64,000 bases of DNA from an uncultured Tateyamaria sp. (GCF_947487805.1 NZ_CANKXW010000002.1:620001-684000), one strand, 5' to 3'. Shown: positions 33,230 to 42,485, numbered from the stretch's first letter. Numbers and translations: made by a program. Notes: generated by a model not told the origin, from the sequence alone.

Positions 33230-34516
33230 ATGACGACGCCGCTGCGCCTGGGCATTGCAGGATTGGGAACTGTAGGGATCGGGGTGGTGCGGATTGTCCG
33301 CCAACAGGCCGCGTTGCTCAGCGCCCGAACCGGTCGCGACATCTCGATTTCCGCCGTCAGCGCACGCAGCCGCGACAAGGATCGCGGCGTCCCGCTGAGC
33401 AGCTACGCGTGGGAAGACGATCCCGTCGCTTTGGCGACCCGCGATGACGTCGACGTCTATGTCGAGCTGATGGGCGGCACGGACGGCCCCGCCAAGGCAT
33501 CCGTCGAGGCCGCAATTGCCGCTGGCAAGGACGTGGTCACCGCCAACAAGGCGATGCTCGCCATACATGGTCAGGCGCTGGCGGAGGCGGCAGAGGCCGC
33601 TGGCGTCTCGCTGCGCTACGAGGCGGCCGTTGCGGGCGGGATCCCCGTGATCAAGGCCCTGACCGAAGGTCTCGCGGGCAACGAGATCAAGCGTATCGTC
33701 GGGGTGATGAACGGGTCGTGCAACTACATCCTGACCCGCATGGAAAGTGCCGGCCTGTCCTATGAAGAGGTCTTTGCCGAAGCCGACGGATTGGGATATC
33801 TCGAGGCCGACCCGCAGCTGGACGTGGGCGGTATCGATGCCGCACACAAACTGGCCATCCTGTCATCCATCGCCTTTGGCACACGGGTGGACTTTGACGG
33901 GATCGAGCTGGAAGGCATCGAGCGCGTCAGCATCGAGGACATTCGCCACGCCGCCGATATGGGCTACAAGATCAAGCTCTTGGGCGTGGCACAACGCACC
34001 GGACGCGGCCTCGAGCAGCGCATGATGCCCTGCCTTGTCCCCGACACCTCGCCCATGGGGCAGTTGCAGGGCGGCACCAATATGGTCGCCATCGAAGGGG
34101 ACGCCGTCGAACAGGTCGTTTTGCGTGGTCCCGGCGCAGGTGAAGGGCCAACGGCGTCTGCCGTCATGGGCGACGTCTGTGACATTGCGCGGGGCACCCG
34201 CCTGCCCGTCTTCGGACAGCCTGCCGCGGGCCTCGACACGGCTCCGCGTGCTGCGTCCGTGCTGCCCGCGCCCTACTACCTGCGCATGGCTCTGGTCGAC
34301 AAACCGGGTGCCCTGGCCAAGATCGCCACTGTGTTGGGCGAGGCGGGCGTCAGCATCGACCGTATGCGCCAGTACGGCCATGACGATACGTCAGCCCCCG
34401 TGCTGATCGTAACGCATACCTGTACACGGGCGGCGGTGGATGACGCGCTGGCCTCCATGCAATCCACTGGGGTTCTAACATCGGACCCTGTCGTTCTGCG
34501 CATCGAATCCGTCTGA
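33230..34516 (+). CDS. hom: Homoserine dehydrogenase
   Basis: The 428-residue enzyme reduces aspartate semialdehyde to homoserine in threonine and methionine synthesis. It has an N-terminal NAD(P) Rossmann domain (GIAGLGTVGIG at about 8-18), the catalytic domain with VVTANKAMLA and the signature segment beginning GYLEADPQLDVGGIDAAHKLAI, and a C-terminal ACT domain (about 350-428), which usually gives threonine feedback inhibition. The order hom-glpX-recJ is typical of Rhodobacteraceae, and glpX follows after 33 bp. Confidence 0.95.
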   Translation: MTTPLRLGIAGLGTVGIGVVRIVRQQAALLSARTGRDISISAVSARSRDKDRGVPLSSYAWEDDPVALATRDDVDVYVELMGGTDGPAKASVEAAIAAGKDVVTANKAMLAIHGQALAEAAEAAGVSLRYEAAVAGGIPVIKALTEGLAGNEIKRIVGVMNGSCNYILTRMESAGLSYEEVFAEADGLGYLEADPQLDVGGIDAAHKLAILSSIAFGTRVDFDGIELEGIERVSIEDIRHAADMGYKIKLLGVAQRTGRGLEQRMMPCLVPDTSPMGQLQGGTNMVAIEGDAVEQVVLRGPGAGEGPTASAVMGDVCDIARGTRLPVFGQPAAGLDTAPRAASVLPAPYYLRMALVDKPGALAKIATVLGEAGVSIDRMRQYGHDDTSAPVLIVTHTCTRAAVDDALASMQSTGVLTSDPVVLRIESV

Positions 34517-34549
34517 CGGCCCGCATTTCCAATCAAAAGGACTTTTACC

Positions 34550-35518
34550 ATGACTGCCACCGCACAATTCCAGGATCGCCTCCTGTCGCTCGGCCTTGCT
34601 CGGGTCTCCGAAGCCGCCGCACTCGCATCGGCGCGGCTGGTAGGCCACGGGGACGAGAAGGCAGCCGACCAGGCGGCGGTGAACGCCATGCGCGAGCAGT
34701 TGAACATGCTCGACATCGCGGGCGTTGTCGTGATCGGCGAAGGTGAGCGTGACGAGGCGCCGATGCTCTATATCGGCGAAGAGGTCGGCACCGGTAATGG
34801 GCCGGGCGTCGACATTGCGCTGGATCCGCTGGAAGGCACGACCCTGACCGCCAAGGACATGCCCAACGCCCTGACAGTCATCGCGATGGGCCCGCGCGGA
34901 TCGATGCTGCACGCGCCGGACGTCTACATGGACAAGCTGGCCATTGGTCCGGGTTTTCCGACAGACACGGTGACCCTGGACATGTCGCCCGCAGAACGGG
35001 TGTCTGCGCTGGCCAAGGCCAAGGGCTGCGAAACCGCGGACATCACCGTGTGTATCCTGGAACGCCCCCGGCACGAAGGGATCATCGACGCGGTTCGTGG
35101 CACAGGTGCGGCCATCCGCCTGATCACCGACGGCGATGTGGCCGGCGTCATGCACTGCGCTGACCCTTCCACGGGGATCGACATGTACATGGGAGAAGGC
35201 GGCGCACCCGAGGGGGTTCTGGCAGCCGCAGCGCTCAAATGCATGGGGGGCCAGATCTATGGTCGGTTGCTTTTCCGTAACGAAGATGAAAAGGGCCGCG
35301 CCGCCAAAGCCGGGATCACCGATCTGGACCGTGTCTACCGCCGCGATGACATGGTCACGCAGGATGTAATCTTTGCCGCGACGGGCGTGACGGACGGTTC
35401 GCTCTTGCAGGCCGTGCACCGCGAACCCGGCTGGCTGACCTGCGAGACACTGTTGATGCGGTCCAAGACCGGCTCGGTGCGGCGCATGAGCTACCGGACC
35501 CCTACGCACACCGTCTGA
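34550..35518 (+). CDS. glpX: Class II fructose-1,6-bisphosphatase GlpX
   Basis: The 322-residue enzyme removes the 1-phosphate of fructose-1,6-bisphosphate (gluconeogenesis and possibly the Calvin-type sedoheptulose step). Conserved metal and substrate motifs are GEGERDEAPML (63-73) and DIALDPLEGTT (88-98), with DGDVAG and GGAPEGVLAAAAL further on. Length is normal. It lies between hom and recJ, probably co-transcribed with hom. A short GCCTCCGGCGGAGGTATTT hairpin motif follows its stop. Confidence 0.94.
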   Translation: MTATAQFQDRLLSLGLARVSEAAALASARLVGHGDEKAADQAAVNAMREQLNMLDIAGVVVIGEGERDEAPMLYIGEEVGTGNGPGVDIALDPLEGTTLTAKDMPNALTVIAMGPRGSMLHAPDVYMDKLAIGPGFPTDTVTLDMSPAERVSALAKAKGCETADITVCILERPRHEGIIDAVRGTGAAIRLITDGDVAGVMHCADPSTGIDMYMGEGGAPEGVLAAAALKCMGGQIYGRLLFRNEDEKGRAAKAGITDLDRVYRRDDMVTQDVIFAATGVTDGSLLQAVHREPGWLTCETLLMRSKTGSVRRMSYRTPTHTV

Positions 35519-35540
35519 GCCATCCGGCAGATGATTTCGT

Positions 35541-35559
35541 GCCTCCGGCGGAGGTATTT
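35541..35559 (+). terminator. Short hairpin with TATTT tail after glpX
   Basis: CCTCC-GGC-GGAGG forms a 5-bp stem followed by TATTT. From memory, similar CTCCGGCGGGAGTATTT strings are common between genes in Rhodobacteraceae. Whether this one terminates transcription is uncertain, since recJ begins 21 bp later. Confidence 0.4.
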
Positions 35560-35579
35560 GAAGCGAAAGGAAGCAGCGC

Positions 35580-37319
35580 GTGGCGTTCTTGGGGGTCGAG
35601 CAATCGTTGACCGGACGCCGATGGGTCGGGCCGGATGCCGCGACCGACCGTGCCGCCGAGGCAATCGTGCAGCAGACCGGCCTGCCGCGCCCCGTCAGCC
35701 AGGTCCTCGCGCGCATGGGGGTGCCTGCGGAGGCGGCAGAGGCCTACTTGGCGCCGACACTGCGCGGCCTGATGCCGGACCCGCGCAGTTTGCGGGACAT
35801 GGAGACCGCCGCGGCACGGATTCTGGCTGCCGTAACGCGGCGCGCGCGCATTGCGGTTTTTGCGGATTACGATGTGGATGGTGGCAGTTCGGCGGCACTG
35901 TTGCTCAGCTGGATGCGTGCCCTTGGGCACAGTGCGACGCTGTATGTACCGGATCGCATCGACGAAGGGTACGGCCCCAATGACGCGGCCATGGCAGCCT
36001 TGGCGGCCGATCATGAGCTGATCATTTGTGTCGACTGCGGGACGGTCTCGCACGGGCCGATTGCCGCCGCCGCCGGAGCGGATGTGATTGTTCTGGACCA
36101 TCACCTGGGCGCCGAGACACTGCCCCCTGCCCGCGCCGTGGTGAACCCAAACCGACAGGACGAGGATGGATCGCTGGCGCATCTGTGCGCAGCGGCGGTG
36201 GTGTTTCTGCTCTTGGTCGAGGCGGGGCGTCAATTGCGCGAAGCAGGACGGCAGGCGCCCGATCTGATGGCGATGCTGGATCTTGTAGGGCTGGCCACGG
36301 TGGCGGATGTTGCCCCATTGATCGGGGTGAACCGCGCCTTTGTTCGGCAGGGATTGAAAGTCATGGCCCGGCGCGCAAGGCCGGGCCTCGTGGCTCTGTC
36401 TGATATTGCGGGCCTGGATACCGCGCCCTCGACCTATCACCTGGGCTATGTACTTGGACCGCGCATCAACGCGGGGGGCCGCATCGGGCAGGCAGATCTG
36501 GGGGCGCGCCTGTTGTCCACCTCCGATCCGCACGAGGCGGACGCGTTGGCAGAACGGCTTCATGCCTTGAACGCGGAACGACGCGATATCGAGGCGCAGG
36601 TGCGCGCCGAAGCTCTGGCGCAATGCGGGGCACGTGGACCCGACGGTGCGCTGGCATGGGCGGCGGGTGCAGGTTGGCATCCGGGTGTGGTGGGCATCGT
36701 GGCCTCACGGCTCAAGGAGGCGACAAACCGTCCCAGCATCGTGATCGGAATCGAGGACGGGATCGGCAAAGGGTCGGGGCGCTCGGTGTCGGGCATTGAC
36801 CTTGGCGCGCCGATCCAGCGCCTTGCGGCCGAGGGTCTGTTGATCAAGGGGGGCGGTCACAAGATGGCCGCCGGCTTGACGGTCGCCGAAGACAAGATCG
36901 AAGCGGCCATGGCGCGGCTGGAAGACCTGCTGACGCGGCAAGGTGCGGGCGCGCTGGGGCCTGCGGATTTGCGGCTGGACGGCACGCTGATGCCCGGTGC
37001 AGCGACCGTGGAACTGCTGGATCAGATCGACACCGCCGGACCATTCGGCGCGGGCGCGCCGGGCCCGCGCTATGCGTTTTCGGCGACGCGTATCCTGCAT
37101 GCCCGCCGGGTTGGGGAAACCCATCTCAAGATCACCTTTGGCGAACCTGGCGGCGCACGGTTGGACGCGATCGCCTTTGGCGCGTTTGATGGCCCCCTTG
37201 GTCCTGCCCTTTCCGACCATGGCGGCGCCGCGTTTCATCTGGCCGGGCGGCTGGAGATCAATACGTTTCGTGGCCGCCAGTCCGTGCAACTGCAATTGCA
37301 GGACGCGGCACCCGCCTGA
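35580..37319 (+). CDS. recJ: Single-stranded-DNA-specific exonuclease RecJ
   Basis: The 579-residue DHH-family 5'-3' exonuclease acts in recombination and mismatch repair. Catalytic metal residues lie in ADYDVDG (95-101), VDCG (151-154) and DHHLG (173-177). The C-terminal DHHA1 domain has IKGGGHKMAAGLT near residue 420. The start is GTG at 35580, with AAAGGA 8 nt upstream. It is the last gene of the hom-glpX-recJ run and is followed by tRNA-Glu on the same strand. Confidence 0.95.
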   Translation: MAFLGVEQSLTGRRWVGPDAATDRAAEAIVQQTGLPRPVSQVLARMGVPAEAAEAYLAPTLRGLMPDPRSLRDMETAAARILAAVTRRARIAVFADYDVDGGSSAALLLSWMRALGHSATLYVPDRIDEGYGPNDAAMAALAADHELIICVDCGTVSHGPIAAAAGADVIVLDHHLGAETLPPARAVVNPNRQDEDGSLAHLCAAAVVFLLLVEAGRQLREAGRQAPDLMAMLDLVGLATVADVAPLIGVNRAFVRQGLKVMARRARPGLVALSDIAGLDTAPSTYHLGYVLGPRINAGGRIGQADLGARLLSTSDPHEADALAERLHALNAERRDIEAQVRAEALAQCGARGPDGALAWAAGAGWHPGVVGIVASRLKEATNRPSIVIGIEDGIGKGSGRSVSGIDLGAPIQRLAAEGLLIKGGGHKMAAGLTVAEDKIEAAMARLEDLLTRQGAGALGPADLRLDGTLMPGAATVELLDQIDTAGPFGAGAPGPRYAFSATRILHARRVGETHLKITFGEPGGARLDAIAFGAFDGPLGPALSDHGGAAFHLAGRLEINTFRGRQSVQLQLQDAAPA

Positions 37320-37399
37320 AGAGCGACAAACTGGGTCAAAGGCGATTTTTCCGCTTGCACCGGAAAAGCTGATTGCCTAGATACGCGCTCACACCATGT

Positions 37400-37474
37400 G
37401 TCCCGTTCGTCTATCGGTTAGGACGCCAGGTTTTCAACCTGGAAAGAGGGGTTCGATTCCCCTACGGGATGCCA
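37400..37474 (+). tRNA. tRNA-Glu (TTC)
   Basis: The 75-nt gene has a complete cloverleaf. The acceptor stem is GTCCCGT with ACGGGAT, the anticodon stem is CCAGG/CCTGG with loop TTTTCAA (anticodon TTC), and the T-loop is TTCGATT. G73 and CCA are encoded. It follows recJ by 80 bp. A short T run (ATTTTTC) directly after CCA could aid termination. Confidence 0.97.
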
Positions 37475-37510
37475 TTTTTCCGGCATGACCATATCACCGC
37501 GCACCCCAGT

Positions 37511-38584
37511 TCAGGGAACGCCGCGCATAGCCCAGAAAAACAAATCCAGCTTCTGGCTCTTTGGTGTTTCCCCGAATGTTGCGATGAATGCGCGATCCAG
37601 CAATGACGCCGAAGTGGCGATCTCGCGGCTCAGCACTTCGTAGAAACGACTGATCAACTGCGCCTTGGCCTCGTCATTTCTGTAGTCGATCTTGGCAAAG
37701 ATCGCATAACGGTCGGTCGTAAAGCTCTTGGCGCCGCTGGTGAATTCACATCCTGGCACGGCGCGGGCGTGTTCGGTGATGATTTCAAGATCGCCGACAT
37801 AATACGTCACCTCGCCCGAACAGAACCGGCGTGCGACGTCCGAGTGATTGGGCCCTGCATAAAACAGCCCGCCGTCACCGTTAATCCCATAGGGTGGCGG
37901 GCAAACGCTGACGCCTGCACCACTGTCGCGCAAGGCGGCTGTCACCTTGTCCTTGGTGTTGCGCCATTCTCCGGCATTCACGATCGTCCGGATTCCGGTG
38001 CTGGCCGCATTCGTGGCGCCGACGAACCCAATCAGCGCCTTATCCGCCTGACACGCATTGCGGGGCGGTACCGCGTCCTTCAGTGTCAGATATCCGATGC
38101 CCGCGATGAACAACGGCGGAGAAACGGCAAACCGCTTGACCCGTTCGGCGTTGATCGTGGCCGGATCGCACAGAATGTCGATCTTGCCCCCCAGCAGATC
38201 AAGTCGGTCAAATTCGAACTGCGCGTCGGGAAAGCGTTCGCGCTCTGCCTTGATCAGGGCGTCCATATCCTCGACGACGATCTGGCTTGCGTCGAAATTG
38301 GGAGCATCGTCCTGATTGATCAGCATCTGCTTGAGCACTTCATCGCAGACATAGACCAGATAGCCGTCGAACCCTTCGGCCCGGATCGGACCGGCCCCGG
38401 TCGATATCGACAGCCCCTTGGGCGCGCGGGTGGATTTATAGGAGAACGGCCGTGCATGAGAGCGCACGCCGATACGCAATAGTGGCTTGTCCTCGTTGGC
38501 CCCCGGCGGGACCGACGCGTCCTGCGCACCAACCGCGCCAGCCGCGAGCAAAGCCGCGCAGATCAATGCAATCATCCGCCTCAT
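37511..38584 (-). CDS. Periplasmic solute-binding protein (SBP family 3-like)
   Basis: The 357-residue exported protein has a signal peptide (MRRMIALICAALLAAGAVGAQ, cleavage near residue 20) and a family-3-like binding fold. It begins RIGVRSHARPFSYK and includes EGFDGYLVYVCDEVL, GGKIDILCDPATIN and GLFYAGPNHSDVARRFCSGEVTYYVG. Compared with amino-acid-binding proteins it has extra Cys residues and inserts. The ATG overlaps the stop of the upstream membrane protein (ATGA, 38581-38584), so the pair is translationally coupled. There is no ATPase or ABC permease, which suggests a sensor or accessory role instead of transport. Confidence 0.7.
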   Translation of the reverse strand: MRRMIALICAALLAAGAVGAQDASVPPGANEDKPLLRIGVRSHARPFSYKSTRAPKGLSISTGAGPIRAEGFDGYLVYVCDEVLKQMLINQDDAPNFDASQIVVEDMDALIKAERERFPDAQFEFDRLDLLGGKIDILCDPATINAERVKRFAVSPPLFIAGIGYLTLKDAVPPRNACQADKALIGFVGATNAASTGIRTIVNAGEWRNTKDKVTAALRDSGAGVSVCPPPYGINGDGGLFYAGPNHSDVARRFCSGEVTYYVGDLEIITEHARAVPGCEFTSGAKSFTTDRYAIFAKIDYRNDEAKAQLISRFYEVLSREIATSASLLDRAFIATFGETPKSQKLDLFFWAMRGVP

Positions 38585-40611
38585 GTCGTCGCCGCCTTTG
38601 TACCACGTGTTTGCGCCCGCTTGCGCTTGCGTTTCTCCGCTGCGCTCTCTTCGGTCACTTCAAGGAAGACCGCAAAGAAAAGGATGAAGAAGAACGGCTG
38701 CACCGCATAGACCAGCGCCTCTCGCATCTCGAAGTTGAACGGGAAATTGTCCGGGGTTGGCCTGATGAACGTGGGTGGATAGCTGGCCACGATGGTCAGG
38801 TAATACCACCCCACAATCAACACGGAGAAGATGAGACCGATCACAATCGTCCACGCGGCGTTCAGTTGATCATGTTGATCGGTCAAGATCAAAACCGCGA
38901 TGGCCACCAAAAAGCCAACGCCTGCATGCATGACGAAGAAGGCCCATTTGCTGTTCAAAAAGAACTGGATCTGGTTCTCTGTCGCGTCAAAGCCGGTCTT
39001 GACGTAGAATTCGAGGAAAGAGCCGATGAATACGCCGAGAACAGCCATGATCGCCGGTATCACCGCCATGGAAAACAGGCGCAGGAACGGAATGCGGCGC
39101 AGCTCCCAATCGGGCCAGGAATTGTCTTCCTTGCGCACCTCGCGGCCGAAAATTGCCGTGACGGCCGCCAAGGCGGTCGCAAAGAACACCGCGACGCACC
39201 ACCAGAAGGAAAGGGCCAGAATGCTTTGCCGCCGCTCAGCCGACTGCGTCTTGATCACGCTACGCCAGATCGCGGCGCAACTGCGCGCAGCGGCCCGTTC
39301 CGAGCGGTCCAATCCCGCCTGCTTGGCCGCGTCACTGTCCTGCGGGGCTTGGGCGATGTCGTCCCGATCCGTCCCGCGGTTCAGATCAAAGGGCACATAA
39401 TCGGCCGGATCCGCGCCATCAGGTATCGTCCGGCCGGGGTCAAGCCCCCAGCGTTCCGCGTCATATCGATCAAATGGCAGACTATCCGAAGCAGACAATG
39501 TGCAGCGTGTCTCGAACCCGATGGGCATTTGCCGCAGCTGGATGCTTTCGCGCACATCTGCCTGCGCAAGCCGCGGAGAGATCGGTGACGCCGCGACATT
39601 CCACGTCAGGATCACCGCGTAGGCCGCGGGGACCGCCATAAGTGAGAATAACAGCCCCATCGCAAAGGAATTCATCTCAACCCGGTACGTCCGTTTTATC
39701 CGTTCGTTGATAATGGAAATCGCGCTTTTTTCGTCCATGTTTTTGATGGCACGGTTGTTGCGCAAGAAATGGACAGCAAAGAGAGCGATGGTGTCATTCG
39801 CGACGGCATTAGCGGTGTCGAAGAGTTTTTTGCGCTCCGCTGCATCATCCGGCAGCTTGACCTTGAGCAGATCCTTGAGGTTCTCAACATCGTATTCCAG
39901 TCGGGTGGACAGCTCACTCATCGTGGACAATTGGCTGAACGGGAAGTGCTGGATGCGCTGTTTTCCCGTTATAGCTGGCGCCAGGTAGTCAATGGTGCGC
40001 AGCGAGCTGAGGATCGAGGGGATCTGGCTCTTGTCATAGCTCGCCTTGAATGTGGCGTCGGCATTTTCCAGGAACATGTCCGACAACGGCTTTTGGCAGG
40101 CCACATCGAAGGTTTCGAAGGGGATCGCGTGCAATTCCTCAATCACCGCATAGACGCCGCGCGGCACACCTGCGAGCCTGTGTGCCAGCGATCGCATGGT
40201 GCTCTCGACCGGGCGCAACGCACCGATGGAAAAGATCGAGATGATGGCCGCCGAAATGAAGATGGGCTTGCCATATTGCGTGTTCAGCAGGTTCAGCGGA
40301 TCCTGGTTCGTCCCGATAATATCGTCCGTCGGCCCGATTTCGGAGTTGGACGCCGCGGCCTGGGCCACCAATTCGTAAATCTCGGTCGAGCTCAGCACGA
40401 CGACATAGGTGACCAGATAGAGCAGCGAATAAAACAGGAACCCGATGTTTTTTTCACGCGGCGTGCACAGCTTGGCGACCTCCACGTTCTGGAGGATCGG
40501 ATGCTCCTTGAAGGGGATGGACGTCAGCGAGGAGTTATAGTTGCGATACGCCTCGATCATGAGCGTAATCGCCCCCGCGATAACGACGCCCGCGAAGATC
40601 AACGAATTCAT
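38581..40611 (-). CDS. Polytopic membrane protein of unknown function
   Basis: I do not recognise this 676-residue protein. Hydrophobic segments suggest about nine membrane helices: 4-20, 55-77, 114-132, 312-335, 462-485, then four more up to about residue 655. A soluble region of about 180 residues lies between helices 3 and 4 (contains CQKPLSDMFLEN and a charged DVENLKDLLKVKLPDDAAERKK). A second of about 120 residues lies between 4 and 5 and has Cys residues that could pair if periplasmic. The C-terminus is a basic tail (KRKRKRAQTR). It is coupled by overlapping codons to the binding protein downstream. Its A/T content looks somewhat higher than its neighbours, and it may be accessory. Confidence 0.65.
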   Translation of the reverse strand: MNSLIFAGVVIAGAITLMIEAYRNYNSSLTSIPFKEHPILQNVEVAKLCTPREKNIGFLFYSLLYLVTYVVVLSSTEIYELVAQAAASNSEIGPTDDIIGTNQDPLNLLNTQYGKPIFISAAIISIFSIGALRPVESTMRSLAHRLAGVPRGVYAVIEELHAIPFETFDVACQKPLSDMFLENADATFKASYDKSQIPSILSSLRTIDYLAPAITGKQRIQHFPFSQLSTMSELSTRLEYDVENLKDLLKVKLPDDAAERKKLFDTANAVANDTIALFAVHFLRNNRAIKNMDEKSAISIINERIKRTYRVEMNSFAMGLLFSLMAVPAAYAVILTWNVAASPISPRLAQADVRESIQLRQMPIGFETRCTLSASDSLPFDRYDAERWGLDPGRTIPDGADPADYVPFDLNRGTDRDDIAQAPQDSDAAKQAGLDRSERAAARSCAAIWRSVIKTQSAERRQSILALSFWWCVAVFFATALAAVTAIFGREVRKEDNSWPDWELRRIPFLRLFSMAVIPAIMAVLGVFIGSFLEFYVKTGFDATENQIQFFLNSKWAFFVMHAGVGFLVAIAVLILTDQHDQLNAAWTIVIGLIFSVLIVGWYYLTIVASYPPTFIRPTPDNFPFNFEMREALVYAVQPFFFILFFAVFLEVTEESAAEKRKRKRAQTRGTKAATT

Positions 40612-40824
40612 AATTTTGGACCAACACTGGCCTACCGCCGATCAGAGGCAGCGGCTCACTTCAGGGTTGCATGGGCCCGCTTGGGGCAATGACGGATCAC
40701 TTGTCTGGAATGAGCCGGTCCCAAAAATCAGGGCTGACAACAAAAAAGCACTGTAAAAATGTGACATGGCGAGAACCTGCATCGATAAAACAATAACAAA
40801 GGTTAACACGCCTTGCGCGAAAAT

Positions 40825-40857
40825 TCAACGCAGCGTTGAGGTCAGGCATTCCTGACC
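40825..40857 (-). terminator. Double-hairpin terminator after the HNOBA-GGDEF gene
   Basis: On the minus strand GGTCAGG-AATG-CCTGACC (40840-40857) is followed at once by TCAACG-CTG-CGTTGA (40825-40839) and then ATTTT. It lies 6 bp after the cyclase stop and probably ends the H-NOX operon transcript. Confidence 0.7.
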
Positions 40858-40863
40858 CTTGCG

Positions 40864-41901
40864 TCAAGCACTGTCCACTGTGGACCGGCCCGCAGGCGGG
40901 GTGAGGTTCTTGGCGTCCATCCGCAGATCTTCGGTATAGATCGTCTGCTGCGCGCGGCCACGATTTTTGGATGCGTAGAGAGCGACATCCGCATTATCCA
41001 TCACCTGAGCTATGGTTTCATCGCCGTCCGGTTCGAAGATCGCGGTGCCGATGCTGGCGGAAATACGGCACACCTCGCCCTGGAACGGGATGGGTTGCGA
41101 CAATCGCGCAATGATCCGCGCGCCGATCGATTCCATCGCATCCCAACCCTTGGCGTAAGGTAGGATGATGACGAATTCATCGCCGCCCACGCGGCAAACC
41201 GTGTCGGTGTCGCGCGTCTCATCCACCATGACGCGCGCCACGGTCTGCAATACGTGATCACCAGCCGCATGTCCAAGCGTGTCATTGACCGCCTTGAACC
41301 AGTCCAGGTCGACTTGCATCAATCCGAACCGGGTGCCCCATTGCTGATGCCTGGCCAGCACGTGATCCATAGCCCTGCGGTTTTTCAGACCCGTGAGCGT
41401 ATCGGTAAACGCCTGTTCTTCGGCAGCGATCATCGCGCCCTGCAATCGCAGGTTTAATTTGCGCGACGCATCCATCGCTGCGGATTTTGCCTCAACCAGG
41501 TAGAGCATTTCGATTGTGAGGTCGGTAGCTGCGAAATCGGCGCTGGTGAGCGCATAATCCGTCACCGCGTCAACCACCGAAATGCCAAAGGACAGATTGA
41601 CAATACATTGCCCGGATATGGGGCCCGCCACCAGAACGCCCTTGATCTCGGTGTGGGGCGCATCCCGCAATTGCAGGTGCAGCTTGGTGCCTGCCGTGGC
41701 GCGCAGACCGTCGATGCTGGTGATTGCACGCGGGCGTTTCAGATCGAATATTTCAAGGAAACGCCGTCCGACCAGCGGCACATCGGGGCGCAGTTTCTGC
41801 ACTGTCGGCCCGGCATGGATCACGTGACCGGTATGCGACAGGACCACGTGCATGGGACACAAAACATCCAACGCTTCTGTCATCATCGCAACCCCACTCA
41901 T
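40864..41901 (-). CDS. HNOBA-GGDEF diguanylate cyclase
   Basis: The 345-residue protein has an N-terminal HNOBA (heme-NO-binding associated, PAS-like) domain, about residues 10-130 (HVVLSHTGHVIHAGP, GRRFLEIFDLKRPRA). A coiled-coil-like linker (about 130-165) and a GGDEF domain follow. The active-site motif RVGGDEF is intact and an inhibitory I-site RDTD lies exactly five residues before it, so it should make c-di-GMP with product feedback. Its ATG overlaps the stop of the H-NOX gene (ATGA, 41898-41901). In NO-signalling systems H-NOX controls a partner cyclase or kinase; here the partner is fused to HNOBA. Confidence 0.9.
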   Translation of the reverse strand: MSGVAMMTEALDVLCPMHVVLSHTGHVIHAGPTVQKLRPDVPLVGRRFLEIFDLKRPRAITSIDGLRATAGTKLHLQLRDAPHTEIKGVLVAGPISGQCIVNLSFGISVVDAVTDYALTSADFAATDLTIEMLYLVEAKSAAMDASRKLNLRLQGAMIAAEEQAFTDTLTGLKNRRAMDHVLARHQQWGTRFGLMQVDLDWFKAVNDTLGHAAGDHVLQTVARVMVDETRDTDTVCRVGGDEFVIILPYAKGWDAMESIGARIIARLSQPIPFQGEVCRISASIGTAIFEPDGDETIAQVMDNADVALYASKNRGRAQQTIYTEDLRMDAKNLTPPAGRSTVDSA

Positions 41902-42485
41902 CCCGCACGTGCCCCAAGATCAAATGTCCGGCCTTCGGCGAACTCTGTTTCGACCAGCGTGATTGAAATCGTTTCCTTGCCCTGCCCGCCGCCGGTATGT
42001 TCGAGCAATGCCAGCGCGCCATAGTCATCCGCCATTGCCCGCAAGATACCCATCATCACATGGCCATATCCCGCCACCGGGCTGTCACAGATCAGGCTGA
42101 ACTGGCTGGGCGAATGGTCCCGCAATTCGATCTTGGGCAGGTTCAGATCCGAGACCGCGAGACGCGCACGATCCGGCAGGTCGTCGAGTGAATGCAGGAA
42201 TTCGACAAAGCTTACACCGCCAAAGCGCAGCAGTCTGCGCAGTGCTTCGACATTGGGATGGGATACGAGGTAGGTACCGATATCTTCCATCACTTCGTCG
42301 CGGGGACGTTTCAGGACTTGGCTGACCGCATCCAGCAGGTTTGGCGTGATCTCGTCATCATAAATCAGCATCGCCTCAAATTCGACAAAGGAAAGGTCAG
42401 CGACACGGGTCGTTTCAACCCATTTGTCGCTGCCGTAACTGTCAGTGACGAAACACTGAATCGCGCGATTGATCAGCCCATGCAT
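41898..42485 (-). CDS. H-NOX (HNOB)-family protein lacking heme-ligand residues
   Basis: From the ATG at 42485 (MHGLINRAIQ) the product is 195 residues, a normal H-NOX length with the usual start sequence. The region that should hold the heme ligand reads HSLDDLPDRARL. Aligned without gaps to the Shewanella protein (anchored on the downstream LPxI), Pro104 replaces the proximal His. The YxSxR motif that holds the heme propionates is CDSPV (133-137): Tyr and Arg are gone. Heme binding in the standard way is therefore unlikely. It is coupled to an HNOBA-GGDEF cyclase, so it probably still regulates c-di-GMP. An upstream frame to 42512 is ignored. Confidence 0.85.
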   Translation of the reverse strand: MHGLINRAIQCFVTDSYGSDKWVETTRVADLSFVEFEAMLIYDDEITPNLLDAVSQVLKRPRDEVMEDIGTYLVSHPNVEALRRLLRFGGVSFVEFLHSLDDLPDRARLAVSDLNLPKIELRDHSPSQFSLICDSPVAGYGHVMMGILRAMADDYGALALLEHTGGGQGKETISITLVETEFAEGRTFDLGARAG

